From: Ophiodon elongatus
Taxonomy: Eukaryota > Chordata > Actinopteri > Perciformes > Hexagrammidae
Length of the DNA: 64,000 bases
Direction of reading: 5' to 3'
Assembly (NCBI GenBank): GCA_016806645.1
Contig: JACSYO010000534.1
Span: 51,001 to 115,000, forward strand
The notes under the pieces were generated by a model. It was not told where the DNA came from. It saw only the letters and a list, made by a program, of their open reading frames with translations, and ran no database searches. The position numbers were made by a program, and so were the translations under genes. Below are positions 36,834-50,762 of the stretch, piece by piece (within the stretch, counting starts at the first letter, position 1; each line of letters starts with the position of its first letter).

Positions 36834-39309
36834 CTTCAAAGAAATGTCCCAGAACAGCAGACTCTCAAGTTTCTTGTTAATTTCATGAATACAAGATGTT
36901 CTCGTCACTTTTCTGACTTAAAGCTGCATTTCCACGTTGTATGCTCTTAAAATACGTTTCGGCTGGCAAGAGGCCAAAAGTGGAATATGTTCAAAAATAC
37001 ACAGTTTACTTGATTTACCTCAATACATTGTCCCAGAACAGCACACTCTCAAGTTTCATGTTTATTTTATGAATACATGATGTTCTCATCAGTTTTCAGC
37101 CTTAATGCTGCATTTTCAGTATTTATAGTCTGGAAAGACGTTTCGGCTTCGAAGAGGCCAACAGTGGATTTTGTTGAAAACTACACAGTTTAATTGATTT
37201 TCCTCAAAAAAAATGTCCCTGAACAGCAGACTTTTAAGTTTCATGTTAATTTCATGAATACATGATGTTTTAATCACTTTTTGCAGCCTTAAAGCTGCAT
37301 TTCCACATTATATGCTCTTAAAATACGTTTCGTCTGGCAAGAGGCCAAAAGTGGAATATGTTGAAAAATACACAGTTTTCTTGATTTACCTCAATACATT
37401 ATCCCAGTACAGCAGACTCTCAAGTTTCATGTTAATTTCATGAATACATGATGTTCTCGTCACTTTTCTGACTTAAAGCTGCATTTCCACGTTGTATGCT
37501 CTCAAAATACGTTTCGTCAGGCAAGAGGCCAAAAGTGGAATATGTTGAAAAATACACAGTTTACTTGATTTACCTCAATACATTATCCCAGAACAGCAGA
37601 CTCTCAAGTTTCATGTTAATTTCATGAATAAATTATGTTTTAATCACTTTTCAGCCTTAAAGATGCATTTCCACGTTGTATGCTCTCAAAAGACGTATTG
37701 GCTGGCAAGAGGCAGAAATTGGAATATGTTGAAAAATACACAGTTTACTTGATTTACCTCAATACATTGTCCCAGAACAGCAGACTCTCAAGTTTCATGT
37801 TAATTTCATGAATATATGATGTTCTCGTCACTTTTCTGACTTAAAGCTGCATTTCCACGTTGTATGCTCTCAAAATACGTTTCGTCAGGCAAGAGGCCAA
37901 AAGTGGAATATGTTGAAAAATACACAGTTTACTTGATTTACCTCAATACATTGTCCCAGAACAGCACACTATCAAGTTTCATGTTTATTTCATGAATACA
38001 TGATGTTCTCATCACTTTTCAGCCTTCACGCTGCATTTTCAGTATTTATAGTCTGGAAAGACGTTTCGGCTTCGAAGAGGCTAACAGTGGATTTTGTTGA
38101 AAAATACACAGTTCAATTGATTTTCCTAAAAATAAATGTCACTGAACAGCAGACTTTTAAGTTTCATGTTAATTTCATGAATATATTATGTTTTAATCAC
38201 TTTTCTGCCTTAAAGCTGCATTTCCACATTATATGCTCTTAAAATACGTTTCGTCTGGCAAGAGGCCAAAAGTGGAATATGTTGAAAAATACACAGTTTA
38301 CTTGATTTACTTCGAATACATTATCCCAGTACAGCAGACTCTCAAGTTTCATGTTAATTTCATGAATACATGATGTTCTCGTCACTTTTCTGACTTAAAG
38401 CTGCATTTCCATGTTGTATGCTCTTAAAATACGTTTCGTCAGGCAAGAGGCCAAAAGTGGAATATGTTGAAAAATACACAGTTTACTTGATTTACCTCAA
38501 TACATTGTCCCAGAACAGCACACTCTCAAGTTTCATGTTTACTTTATGAATACATGTTGTTCTCATCACTTTTCAGCCTTAATGCTGCATTTTCAGTATT
38601 TATAGTCTGGAAAGACGTTTCGGCTTCGAAGAGGCCAAAAGTGGATTTTGTTGAAAAATACACAGTTTAATTGATTTTCCTCAAAAAAAATTTCCCTAAA
38701 CAGCAGACTTTTAAGATTCATGTTAATTTCATAAATACATGATGTTTTAATCACTTTTCTGCCTTAATGCTGCATTTCCACGTTGTATGCTCTCAAAATA
38801 CGTATCGGCTGGCAAGAGCCAAAAATTGGAATATGTTGAAAAATACACAGTTCACTTGATTTTCCTCAAAACAATGTCCCAGAACAGCAGACTCTCAAGT
38901 TTCATGTTAATTTCATGAATACATGATATTTTAATCACTTTTGCTGCCTCAAAGCTGCATTTCCACATTATATAATCTTAAAATACGTTTCGTCTGGCAA
39001 GAGGCCAAAAGTGGAATATGTTGAAAAATACACAGTTTACTTGATTTACCTCAATACATTATCCCAGAACAGCAGACTCTCAAGTTTCATGTTAATTTCA
39101 TGAATACATGATATTTTAATCACTTTTCTGCCTTAAAGCTGCATTTCCACGTTGTATGCTCTCAAAATACGTATCGGCTGGCAAGAGCCAAAAATTGGAA
39201 TATGTTGAAAAATACACAGTTCACTTGATTTTCCTCAAAACAATGTCCCTGAAAAGCAGACTTTTAAGTTTCATGTTAATTTCATGAATACATGATGTTT
39301 TAATCACTT
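36834..39309. repeat. Macro-repeat P, copy 2
   Basis: Markers: 'cacagttttcttgatttacc' at 37,371, 'ggcagaaattgg' at 37,711, 'ggctaacagtgg' at 38,079 and 'cttttgctgcctcaaagc' near 38,938. It shares with copy 1 an altered 'gatttactt...gaatacatta' near 38,300 (copy 1 near 35,350), which copies 3 and 4 lack. Copies 1 and 2 are therefore the closest pair. On the right it runs into a deletion-rich stretch at about 39,310. Confidence 0.82.
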
Positions 39310-40734
39310 TTCTGCCTTAAAGCTGCATTTCCAGTTGTATGCTCTTAAAATACGTTTGGCTGGCAAGAGGCAAAATTGGAATATGTTGAAAAATACACAG
39401 TTTATTGTTTACCTCTGTCCCGCAGCAGACTCTCAAGTTTCATGTTAATTTCATGAATACATGATGTTTTAATACTTTTGCTGCCTTAAAGCTGCATTTC
39501 CACATTATATGCTCTTAAAATACGTTTCGTCTGGCAAGAGGCCAAAAGTGGAATATGTTGAAAAATACACAGTTTACTTGATTTACCTCAATACATTATC
39601 CCAGAACAGCAGACTCTCAAGTTTCATGTTAATTTTATGAATAAATGATGTTTTCATCACTTTTCTGCATTAAAGCTGCATTTCCACGTTGTATGCTCTC
39701 AAAATACGTATCGTCTGGCAAGAGGCAAAGTGGATTTTGTTGAAAAATACACAGTTCGATTTTCTTCAAATGCCCTGAAAGCAGACTTTTAAGTTTCATG
39801 TTAATTTCATGAATACGATGTTTAATCACTTTTCTCCTAAAGCTGCATTTCCACGTTTGTCTTAAATACGTTTCTTAGAGGCCAAAAGTGGAATATGTTG
39901 AAAAATACACAGTTTACTTGATTTACCTCAATACATTATCCCAGTACAGCAGACTCTCAAGTTTCATGTTAATTTCATGAATACATGATGTTCTCATCAC
40001 TTTTCTGCATTAAAGCTGCATTTCCACGTTGTATGCTCTCAAATACGTTTCTCGTCTGGCAAGAGGCCAAAGTGGAATATGTTGAAAAATACACAGTTTA
40101 CTTGATTTTCTTCAAAGAAATGTCCCAGAACAGCAGACTCTCAAGTTTCATGTTAATTTCATGAATACATGATGTTCTCATCACTTTTCTGCATTAAAGC
40201 TGCATTTCCACGTTGTATGCTCTTAAAATACGTTTCGGCTGGGAAGAGGCCAAAAGTGGATTTTGTTGAAAAATACACAGTTTACTTGATTTTCCTCAAA
40301 GAATTGTCCCAGAACAGCAGACTCTCAAGTTTCATGTTAATTTCATGAATACATGATGTTCTCGTCACTTTTCTGACTTAAAGCTGCATTTCCACGTTGC
40401 TCTTAAAATACGTTTCGGCAAGAGGCCAAAAGTGGAATATGTTGAAAAATACACAGTTTACTTGATTTACCTCAATACATTGTCCCAGAACAGCAGACTC
40501 TCAAGTTTCATGTTAATTTCATGAATGATGTTCTCATCAGTTTTCAGCCTTATGCTGCATTTTCAGTATTTATGGTCTGGGCGTTTCGGCCGAAGAGGCC
40601 AACAGTGGATTTTGTTGAAAACTACACAGTTTAATTGATTTTCCTCAAAAAATGTCCCTGAACAGCAGACTTTTAAGTTTCATGTTAATTTCATGAATAC
40701 ATGATGTTTTAATCACTTTGCCAAGCTGCATTTC
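39310..40734. repeat. Deletion-rich (degraded) A monomers, stretch 1
   Basis: Monomers remain recognisable but are shortened by many 1- to 12-bp losses, for example 'cagtttattgtttacctctg' near 39,400, 'ttttcttcaaatgccctg' near 39,760, 'catgaatacgatgtttaatc' near 39,810 and 'gtctgggcgtttcggccg' near 40,577. Adjacent macro-repeat copies are nearly clean. The losses cluster abruptly rather than being spread over the array. Either this is a non-homogenised patch or the base consensus is poor here. Confidence 0.7.
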
Positions 40735-43080
40735 CACATTATATGCTCTTAAAATACGTTTCGTCTGGCAAGAGGCCAAAAGTGGAATATGTTGAAAAAT
40801 ACACAGTTTTCTTGATTTACCTCAATACATTATCCCAGTACAGCAGACTCTCAAGTTTCATGTTAATTTCATGAATACATGATGTTTTAATCACTTTTCT
40901 GCCTTAAAGCTGCATTTCCACGTTGTATGCTCTCAAAATACGTTTCGTCTGGCAAGAGGCCAAAAGTGGAATATGTTGAAAAATACACAGTTTACTTGAT
41001 TTACCTCAATACATTATCCCAGAACAGCAGACTCTCAAGTTTCATGTTAATTTCATGAATAAATTATGTTTTAATCACTTTTCAGCCTTAAAGATGCATT
41101 TCCACGTTGTATGCTCTCAAAAGACGTATTGGCTGGCAAGAGGCAGAAATTGGAATATGTTGAAAAATACACAGTTTACTTGATTTACCTCAATACATTG
41201 TCCCAGAACAGCAGACTCTCAAGTTTCATGTTAATTTCATGAATATATGATGTTCTCGTCACTTTTCTGACTTAAAGCTGCATTTCCACGTTGTATGCTC
41301 TCAAAATACGTTTCGTCAGGCAAGAGGCCAAAAGTGGAATATGTTGAAAAATACACAGTTTACTTGATTTACCTCAATACATTGTCCCAGAACAGCACAC
41401 TATCAAGTTTCATGTTTATTTCATGAATACATGATGTTCTCATCACTTTTCAGCCTTCACGCTGCATTTTCAGTATTTATAGTCTGGAAAGACGTTTCGG
41501 CTTCGAAGAGGCTAACAGTGGATTTTGTTGAAAAATACACAGTTCAATTGATTTTCCTAAAAATAAATGTCACTGAACAGCAGACTTTTAAGTTTCATGT
41601 TAATTTCATGAATACATGATGTTTTAATCACTTTTCTGCCTTAAAGCTGCATTTCCACATTATATGCTCTTAAAATACGTTTCGTCTGGCAAGAGGCCAA
41701 AAGTGGAATATGTTGAAAAATACACAGTTTACTTGATTTACCTCAATACATTATCCCAGTACAGCAGACTCTCAAGTTTCATGTTAATTTCATGAATACA
41801 TGATGTTCTCGTCACTTTTCTGACTTAAAGCTGCATTTCCATGTTGTATGCTCTTAAAATACGTTTCGTCAGGCAAGAGGCCAAAAGTGGAATATGTTGA
41901 AAAATACACAGTTTACTTGATTTACCTCAATACATTGTCCCAGAACAGCACACTCTCAAGTTTCATGTTTACTTTATGAATACATGTTGTTCTCATCACT
42001 TTTCAGCCTTAATGCTGCATTTTCAGTATTTATAGTCTGGAAAGACGTTTCGGCTTCGAAGAGGCCAAAAGTGGATTTTGTTGAAAAATACACAGTTTAA
42101 TTGATTTTCCTCAAAAAAAATTTCCCTAAACAGCAGACTTTTAAGATTCATGTTAATTTCATAAATACATGATGTTTTAATCACTTTTCTGCCTTAATGC
42201 TGCATTTCCACGTTGTATGCTCTCAAAATACGTATCGGCTGGCAAGAGCCAAAAATTGGAATATGTTGAAAAATACACAGTTCACTTGATTTTCCTCAAA
42301 ACAATGTCCCAGAACAGCAGACTCTCAAGTTTCATGTTAATTTCATGAATACATGATATTTTAATCACTTTTCTGCCTCAAAGCTGCATTTCCACATTAT
42401 ATAATCTTAAAATACGTTTCGTCTGGCAAGAGGCCAAAAGTGGAATATGTTGAAAAATACACAGTTTACTTGATTTACCTCAATACATTATCCCAGAACA
42501 GCAGACTCTCAAGTTTCATGTTAATTTCATGAATACATGATATTTTAATCACTTTTCTGCCTTAAAGCTGCATTTCCACGTTGTATGCTCTCAAAATACC
42601 TATCGGCTGGCAAGAGCCAAAAATTGGAATATGTTGAAAAATACACAGTTCACTTGATTTTCCTCAAAACAATGTCCCTGAAAAGCAGACTTTTAAGTTT
42701 CATGTTAATTTCATGAATACATGATGTTTTAATCACTTTTGCTGCCTCAAAGCTGCATTTCCACATTATATGCTCTTAAAATACGTTTCGTCTGGCAAGA
42801 GGCCAAAAGTGGAATATGTTGAAAAATACACAGTTTACTTGATTTACCTCAATACATTATCCCAGTACAGCAGACTCTCAAGTTTCATGTTAATTTCATG
42901 AATACATGATGTTTTCATCACTTTTCTGCCTTAAAGCTGCATTTCCACGTTGTATGCTCTCAAAATACGTTTCGTCTGGCAAGAGGCCAAAAGTGGAATA
43001 TGTTGAGAAATACACAGTTTACTTGATTTACCTCAATACATTATCCCAGAACAGCAGACTCTCAAGTTTCATGTTAATTT
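40735..43080. repeat. Macro-repeat P, copy 3
   Basis: Markers: 'cacagttttcttgatttacc' at 40,802, 'ggcagaaattgg' at 41,142, 'ggctaacagtgg' at 41,510 and 'cctcaaagctg' near 42,377 and 42,746. All lie 3,431 bp after those of copy 2. Sequence after the deletion-rich stretch returns to near identity with copies 1 and 2. The monomer near 40,880 is 'ttaatcac' type where copy 2 has 'ctcgtcac', so a small exchange lies at the left edge. Confidence 0.82.
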
Positions 43081-44433
43081 TATGAATAAATGATGTTCTC
43101 ATAATTTTTCTGCATTAAAGCTGCATTTCCACGTTGTATGCTCTCAAAAGACGTATCTCCTGGGAAGAGGCCAACAGTGGATTTTGTTGAAAAATACACA
43201 GTTTACTTGATTTTCTTCAAGAAAATGTCCCTGAACAGCAGACTTTTAAGTTTCATGTTAATTTCATGAATACATGATGTTTTAATCACTTTTCTACCTT
43301 AAAGCTGCATTTCCACGTTGTATGCTCTTAAAATACGTTTCGGTTGGCAAGAGGCCAAAAGTGGAATATGTTGAAAAATACACAGTTTACTTGATTTACC
43401 TCAATACGTTGTCCCAGTACAGCAGACTCTCAAGTTTCATGTTAATTTCATGAATACATGATGTTCTCGTCACTTTTCTGACTTAAAGCTGCATTTCCAC
43501 GTTGTAAGCTCTTAAAAAATACGTTTCGTCAGGCAAGAGGCCAAAAGTGGAATATGTTGAAAAATACACAGTTTACTTCATTTACCTCAATACGTTGTCC
43601 CAGTACAGCAGACTCTCAAGTTTCATGTTAATTTCATGAATACATGATGTTCCCATCACATTTCTGCATTAAATCATAATTTTCAGTATTTATGGTCTGG
43701 AAAGACTTTTCGGCTTCGAAGAGGCCAACAGTGAATTTTGTTAAAAAATACACAGTTTAATTGATTTACCTCAAAGAAATGTCCCTGAACAGCAGACTTA
43801 TAAGTTTCATGTTAATTTCATGAATACATGATGTTTTAATCAATTTTCTGCCTTAAAGATGCATTACCACGTTGTATGCTCTTAAAATACGTATCTCCTG
43901 GGAAGAGGCCAAAAGTGGATTTTGTTGAAAAATACACAGTTTACTTGATTTACCTCAATACATTATCCCTGTACAGCAGACTCTCAAGTTTCATGTTAAT
44001 TTCATGAATACATGATGTTTTAATCAATTTTCTGCCTTAAAGCTGCATTACCACGTTGTATGCTCTCAAAATACGTATCTCCTGGGAAGAGGCCAACAGT
44101 GGATTTTGTTGAAAAATACACAGTTTACTTGATTTTCCTCAATAAATTGTCCCAGAACAGCAGACTCTCAAGTTTCATGTTAATTTCATGAATACATGAT
44201 GTTCTAATCACTTTTCTGCCTTAAAGCTGCATTTCCACGTTGTATGCTCTTAAAATATGTTTCGTCTGGCAAGAGGCCAAAAGTGGAATATGTTGAAAAA
44301 TACACAGTTTACTTGATTTACCTCAATACGTTGTCCCAGTACAGCAGACTCTCAAGTTTCATGTTAATTTCATGAATACATGATGTTCTCGTCACTTTTC
44401 TGACTTAAAGCTGCATTTCCACGTTGTATGCTC
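43081..44433. repeat. Macro-repeat Q, clean part, copy 1
   Basis: The monomer order 'atgaataaatgatgttctc', 'cttcaagaaaatgtccctg', 'ttttctaccttaaagctgc', 'cggttggcaagagg', 'cccatcacatttctgc', then 'ttaatcaattttctgcc' recurs from 49,135 (offset 6,054 bp). It recurs in part at 46.4-47.1 kb and, with differences, at 51.9-52.7 kb and 11.3-12.0 kb. P and Q together make a macro-unit of about 6.4 kb (P markers of copies 3 and 4 are 6,422 bp apart). Confidence 0.75.
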
Positions 44434-46375
44434 TCTGGTTTAGTCTGGCAAGAGGCCAAAAGTGGAATATGTTGAAAAATATACAGTTTACTTGATTTAC
44501 CTCAATACATTATCCCAGAACAGCAGACTCTCAAGTTTAATGTTAATTTTATGAATAAATGATGTTCTCATAATTTTTCTGCATTAAAGCTGCATTTCCA
44601 CGTTGTATGCTCTCAAAAGACGTATCTCCTGGGAAGAGGCCAACAGTGGATTTTGTTGAAAAATACGTAGTTTACTTGATTTTCTTCAAGAAAATGTCCC
44701 TGAACAGCAGACTTTTAAGTTTCATGTTAATTTCATGAATACATGATGTTTTAATCACTTTTCTTTAAGCTGCATTTCCACGTTGTTGCTCTTAAAATAC
44801 GTTTCGGTTGGCAAGAGGCCAAAAGTGGAATATGTTGAAAAATACACAGTTTGCTTGATTTACCTCAATACGTTGTCCCAGTACATGAGGCTCTCAAGTT
44901 TCATGTTAATTTCATGAATACATGATGTTCTCGTCACTTTTCTGACTTAAGCTGAATTTCCACGTTGTAGCTCTTAAAAAATACGTTTAGTCGGGCAGGG
45001 CAAAAGTGGAATATGTTGAAAAATACACAGTTTACTTCATTTACCTCAATCGTTGTCCCATTACAGCAGACTCTCAAGTTTCATGTTAATTTCATGAATA
45101 CATGATGTTCTATCACATTTCTGCATTAAATCATAATTTTCAGTGTTTATGGTGTGGAAGGGCTTTTCGGCTTCGAAGAGGCCAACAGTGAATTTTGTTA
45201 AAAAATACACAGTTTAATTGATTTTCCTCAAAGAATGTCCTGGCAGACTTTTAAGTTTCATGTTAATTTCATGAATACATGATGTTTTAATCACTTTTCT
45301 GCCTTAAAGATGCATTTCCACATTGTATGCTCTTAAAATCGTTTAGTCTGGCAAGAGGCCAAAAGTGGAATAAGTTGAAAAATGCACAGTTTGCTTGTTT
45401 ACCTCGGTACATTATCCCGGTACAGCAGACTCTCAAGTTTCATGTTAATTTCATGAATACATGATGTTTTAATCAATTTTCTGCCTTAAAGCTGCATTAC
45501 CACGTTGTATGCTCTCAAAGACGTATCTCCTGGGAAGAGGTAGCAGTGGATTTTGTTGAAAAATACACAGTTTACTTGATTTTCTTCAGAATATTTCCCT
45601 GAATAGCAGACTTTTAAGTTTCATGTTAATTTCATGAATACATTATGTTTTTATCACTTTTCTGCCTTAAAGATGCATTTCCGTTGTATGCTCTTAAAAT
45701 ACGTTTCGGCTGGCAGGGCCAAAAGTGGAATATGTTGAAAAATACACAGTTTACTTGATTTACCTCAATCACGTTGTCCCAGTACAGCAGACTCTCAAGT
45801 TTCATGTTAATTTCGCGAATACATGATGTTATTGCGTCCACTTTTCTGACTTAAAAGCTGCATTTCCACGTTGTATGCTCTCCGTTCGTCTGGCAAGAGG
45901 CCAAAAGTGGAATATATTTAGAAAAAATACAGTTTACTTGATTTACCTCAATACATTATCCCAGAACAGCAGACTCTCAAGTTTAATGTTAATTTTATGA
46001 ATAAATGATGTTCTCAAAAATTTTTCTGCATTAAACTGCATTTCCGTTGTATGCTCTCAAAAGGCGTATCTCCTGGGAAAAGGCCAGCAGTGGATTTTGT
46101 TGAAAAATACACAGTTTACTTGATTTTTGCTTCAAGAAAATGTCCTGAACAGCAGACTTTTAAGTTTCATGTTAATTTCATGAATACATGATGTTTTAAT
46201 CACTTTTCTACCTTAAAGCTGCATTTCCACGTTGTATGCTCTTAAAATACGTTTCGGTTGGCAAGGGCAAAAGTGGAATATGTTGAAAAATACACAGTTT
46301 ACTTGATTTACCTCAATACGTTGTCCCAGAACAGCATTTTAAGTTTCATGTTAATTTCATGGTTTTAATTTCATG
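44434..46375. repeat. Deletion-rich (degraded) A monomers, stretch 2
   Basis: Starts abruptly with 'ctctctggtttagtctgg' where 'ctctcaaaatacgtttcg' is expected. Many small losses and A-to-G changes follow, such as 'cagtttgcttg', 'cctcggtacattatcccgg', 'ggaagggcttttcgg', 'tttcgcgaatac' and 'gttattgcgtccac'. It ends near 46,375 with a local duplication of 'tttaatttcatg'. The sequence on both sides is near-identical to other copies. Confidence 0.7.
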
Positions 46376-47359
46376 AATACATGATGTTCTCGTCACTTTT
46401 CTGACTTAAAGCTGCATTTCCACGTTGTAAGCTCTTAAAATACGTTTCGTCAGGCAAGAGGCCAAAAGTGGAATATGTTGAAAAATACACAGTTTACTTC
46501 ATTTACCTCAATACGTTGTCCCAGTACAGCAGACTCTCAAGTTTCATGTTAATTTCATGAATACATGATGTTCCCATCACATTTCTGCATTAAATCATAA
46601 TTTTCAGTATTTATGGTCTGGAAAGACTTTTCGGCTTCGAAGAGGCCAACAGTGAATTTTGTTAAAAAATACACAGTTTAATTGATTTACCTCAAAGAAA
46701 TGTCCCTGAACAGCAGACTTATAAGTTTCATGTTAATTTCATGAATACATGATGTTTTAATCACTTTTCTGCCTTAAAGATGCATTTCCACATTGTATGC
46801 TCTTAAAATACGTTTCGTCTGGCAAGAGGCCAAAAGTGGAATAAGTTGAAAAATGCACAGTTTACTTGATTTACCTCGATACATTATCCCAGTACAGCAG
46901 ACTCTCAAGTTTCATGTTAATTTCATGAATACATGATGTTTTAATCAATTTTCTGCCTTAAAGCTGCATTACCACGTTGTATGCTCTCAAAAGACGTATC
47001 TCCTGGGAAGAGGCCAACAGTGGATTTTGTTGAAAAATACACAGTTTACTTGATTTTCTTCAAGAAAATGTCCCTGAACAGCAGACTTTTAAGTTTCATG
47101 TTAATTTCATGAATACATGATGTTCTCATCACTTTTCTGCCTTAAAGATGCATTTCCACGTTGTATGCTCTTAAAATACGTTTCGGCTGGCAAGAGGCCA
47201 AAAGTGGAATATGTTGAAAAATACACAGTTTACTTGATTTACCTCAATACGTTGTCCCAGTACAGCAGACTCTCAAGTTTCATGTTAATTTCATGAATAC
47301 ATGATGTTGTCATAATTTTTCTGACTTAAAGCTGCATTTCCACGTTGTATGCTCTCAAA
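46376..47359. repeat. A monomers of Q type between degraded stretch 2 and P copy 4
   Basis: Clean monomers matching 43.5-44.1 kb: 'gttgtaagctcttaaaatac', 'cccatcacatttctgc', 'cttataagtttcatg', 'ggaataagttgaaaaatgc'. They are followed by monomers leading into the next P copy. No non-satellite sequence is visible. Confidence 0.78.
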
Positions 47360-49134
47360 ATACGTTTCGTCAGGCAAGAGGCGAAAAGTGGAATATGTTG
47401 AAAAATACACAGTTTACTTGATTTACCTCAATACATTATCCCAGAACAGCAGACTCTCAAGTTTCATGTTAATTTCATGAATAAATTATGTTTTAATCAC
47501 TTTTCAGCCTTAAAGATGCATTTCCACGTTGTATGCTCTCAAAAGACGTATTGGCTGGCAAGAGGCAGAAATTGGAATATGTTGAAAAATACACAGTTTA
47601 CTTGATTTACCTCAATACATTGTCCCAGAACAGCAGACTCTCAAGTTTCATGTTAATTTCATGAATATATGATGTTCTCGTCACTTTTCTGACTTAAAGC
47701 TGCATTTCCACGTTGTATGCTCTCAAAATACGTTTCGTCAGGCAAGAGGCCAAAAGTGGAATATGTTGAAAAATACACAGTTTACTTGATTTACCTCAAT
47801 ACATTGTCCCAGAACAGCACACTATCAAGTTTCATGTTTATTTCATGAATACATGATGTTCTCATCACTTTTCAGCCTTAACGCTGCATTTTCAGTATTT
47901 ATAGTCTGGAAAGACGTTTCGGCTTCGAAGAGGCTAACAGTGGATTTTGTTGAAAAATACACAGTTCAATTGATTTTCCTAAAAATAAATGTCACTGAAC
48001 AGCAGACTTTTAAGTTTCATGTTAATTTCATGAATATATTATGTTTTAATCACTTTTCTGCCTTAAAGCTGCATTTCCACATTATATGCTCTTAAAATAC
48101 GTTTCGTCTGGCAAGAGGCCAAAAGTGGAATATGTTGAAAAATACACAGTTTACTTGATTTACCTCAATACATTATCCCAGTACAGCAGACTCTCAAGTT
48201 TCATGTTAATTTCATGAATACATGATGTTCTCGTCACTTTTCTGACTTAAAGCTGCATTTCCATGTTGTATGCTCTTAAAATACGTTTCGTCAGGCAAGA
48301 GGCCAAAAGTGGAATATGTTGAAAAATACACAGTTTACTTGATTTACCTCAATACATTGTCCCAGAACAGCACACTCTCAAGTTTCATGTTTACTTTATG
48401 AATACATGATGTTCTCATCACTTTTCAGCCTTAATGCTGCATTTTCAGTATTTATAGTCTGGAAAGACGTTTCGGCTTCGAAGAGGCCAAAAGTGGATTT
48501 TGTTGAAAAATACACAGTTTAATTGATTTTCCTCAAAAAAAATTTCCCTAAACAGCAGACTTTTAAGTTTCATGTTAATTTCATAAATACATGATGTTTT
48601 AATCACTTTTCTGCCTTAATGCTGCATTTCCACGTTGTATGCTCTCAAAATACGTATCGGCTGGCAAGAGCCAAAAATTGGAATATGTTGAAAAATACAC
48701 AGTTCACTTGATTTTCCTCAAAACAATGTCCCAGAACAGCAGACTCTCAAGTTTCATGTTAATGTCATGAATACATGATATTTTAATCACTTTTGCTGCC
48801 TCAAAGCTGCATTTCCACATTATATAATCTTAAAATACGTTTCGTCTGGCAAGAGGCCAAAAGTGGAATATGTTGAAAAATACACAGTTTACTTGATTTA
48901 CCTCAATACATTATCCCAGTACAGCAGACTCTCAAGTTTCATGTTAATTTCATGAATACATGATGTTTTAATCACTTTTCTGCCTTAAAGCTGCATTTCC
49001 ACGTTGTATGCTCTCAAAATACGTTTCGTCTGGCAAGAGGCCAAAAGTGGAATATGTTGAAAAATACACAGTTTACTTGATTTACCTCAATACATTATCC
49101 CAGAACAGCAGACTCTCAAGTTTCATGTTAATTT
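47360..49134. repeat. Macro-repeat P, copy 4
   Basis: Markers: 'gaggcgaaaagtgg' at 47,379 (shared only with copy 1, offset 12,623 bp), 'ggcagaaattgg' at 47,564, 'ggctaacagtgg' at 47,932 and 'cttttgctgcctcaaagc' near 48,790. Its 'gaatatattatg' near 48,030 is shared with copy 2. Copy 4 therefore carries variants of both copy 1 and copy 2, which points to exchange among the copies rather than a simple branching order. Confidence 0.8.
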
Positions 49135-50129
49135 TATGAATAAATGATGTTCTCATAATTTTTCTGCATTAAAGCTGCATTTCCATGTTGTATGCTCTCA
49201 AAAGACGTATCTCCTGGGAAGAGGCCAACAGTGGATTTTGTTGAAAAATACACAGTTTACTTGATTTTCTTCAAGAAAATGTCCCTGAACAGCAGACTTT
49301 TAAGTTTCATGTTAATTTCATGAATACATGATGTTTTAATCACTTTTCTACCTTAAAGCTGCATTTCCACGTTGTATGCTCTTAAAATACGTTTCGGTTG
49401 GCAAGAGGCCAAAAGTGGAATATGTTGAAAAATACACAGTTTACTTGATTTACCTCAATACGTTGTCCCAGTACAGCAGACTCTCAAGTTTCATGTTAAT
49501 TTCATGAATACATGATGTTCTCGTCACTTTTCTGACTTAAAGCTGCATTTCCACGTTGTAAGCTCTTAAAATACGTTTCGTCAGGCAAGAGGCCAAAAGT
49601 GGAATATGTTGAAAAATACACAGTTTACTTCATTTACCTCAATACGTTGTCCCAGTACAGCAGACTCTCAAGTTTCATGTTAATTTCATGAATACATGAT
49701 GTTCTCATCACATTTCTGCATTAAATCATAATTTTCAGTATTTATGGTCTGGAAAGACTTTTCGGCTTCGAAGAGGCCAACAGTGAATTTTGTTAAAAAA
49801 TACACAGTTTAATTGATTTTCCTCAAAGAAATGTCCCTGAACAGCAGACTTATAAGTTTCATGTTAATTTCATGAATACATGATGTTTTAATCACTTTTC
49901 TGCCTTAAAGATGCATTTCCACATTGTATGCTCTTAAAATACGTTTCGTCTGGCAAGAGGCCAAAAGTGGAATAAGTTGAAAAATACACAGTTTACTTGA
50001 TTTACCTCGATACATTATCCCAGTACAGCAGACTCTCAAGTTTCATGTTAATTTCATGAATACATGATGTTTTAATCAATTTTCTGCCTTAAAGCTGCAT
50101 TTCCACGTTGTATGCTCTCAAAAGACGTA
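49135..50129. repeat. Macro-repeat Q, clean part, copy 2
   Basis: Matches 43,081 onward at an offset of about 6,054 bp, including 'cggttggcaagagg', 'gttgtaagctcttaaaatac', 'catttacctcaatacgttg' and 'cttataagtttcatg'. It becomes indel-rich at about 50,130, in roughly the same relative place where the first Q copy loses quality. Confidence 0.75.
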
Positions 50130-50736
50130 TCTCCTGGGAGGAGCCAACAGTTATTTTGTTGAAAAATACACAGTTTGCTTATTTTCTTCAAGAAAATGTC
50201 CCTGAACAGCAGACTTTTAAGTCTCATGTTAATTTCATGAATACATGATGTTTTAATCACTTTTCTGCCTTAAAGATGCATTTCCGTTGTATGCTCTTAA
50301 AATACGTTTCGGCTGGCAAGAGGCCAAAAGTGGAATAGGTTGAAAAATACACAGTTTACTTGATTTACCTCAATACGTTGTCCCATTACAGCAGACTCTC
50401 AAGTTTCATGTTAATTTCATGAATACATGATGTTCTCGTCACTTTTCTGACTTCAAGCTGCATTTCCACGTTGTAAGCTCTCAAAATACGTTTCGTCAGG
50501 CAAGAGGCCAAAAGTGGAATATGTTGAAAAATACACAGTTTACTTGATTTACCTCAATACGTTGTCCCAGTACAGCAGACTCTCAAGTTTCATGTTAATT
50601 TCATGAATACATGATGTTCTAGTCACTTTTCTGACTTAAAGCTGCATTTCCATTGTATGCTCTAAAAGACGTATCCTGGGAAGAGGCCAAGTGGATTTTG
50701 TTGAAAAATACACAGTTTACTTGATTTTCTTCAAAG

Positions 50737-50762
50737 TTGGGTTTTTTGTGTTTTTGTTTTGG
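50737..50762. other. T/G-only replacement tract
   Basis: Between 'cttgattttcttcaaag' and 'ttttaagtttcatg' the expected 21 bp ('aaatgtccctgaacagcag' and two more) are replaced by 26 bp of only T and G. The replacement is close to the normal length, so the monomer phase is kept. Confidence 0.7.

Noticed and set aside
39310..40734. Third satellite family in the deletion-rich stretches
   Set aside because: Each shortened monomer aligns directly to known A monomer types once small deletions are allowed, so no new consensus is needed.
35046..48095. Four near-identical 62-80 codon plus-strand open frames beginning at 'atgatgttctc'
   Set aside because: They are copies of one c-like monomer plus part of the next within the P macro-repeat. 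Similarity is explained by duplication of the DNA, and the two lengths (62 or 80 codons) depend on whether a stop falls in 'gaatacatga' or 'gaatatatta'.
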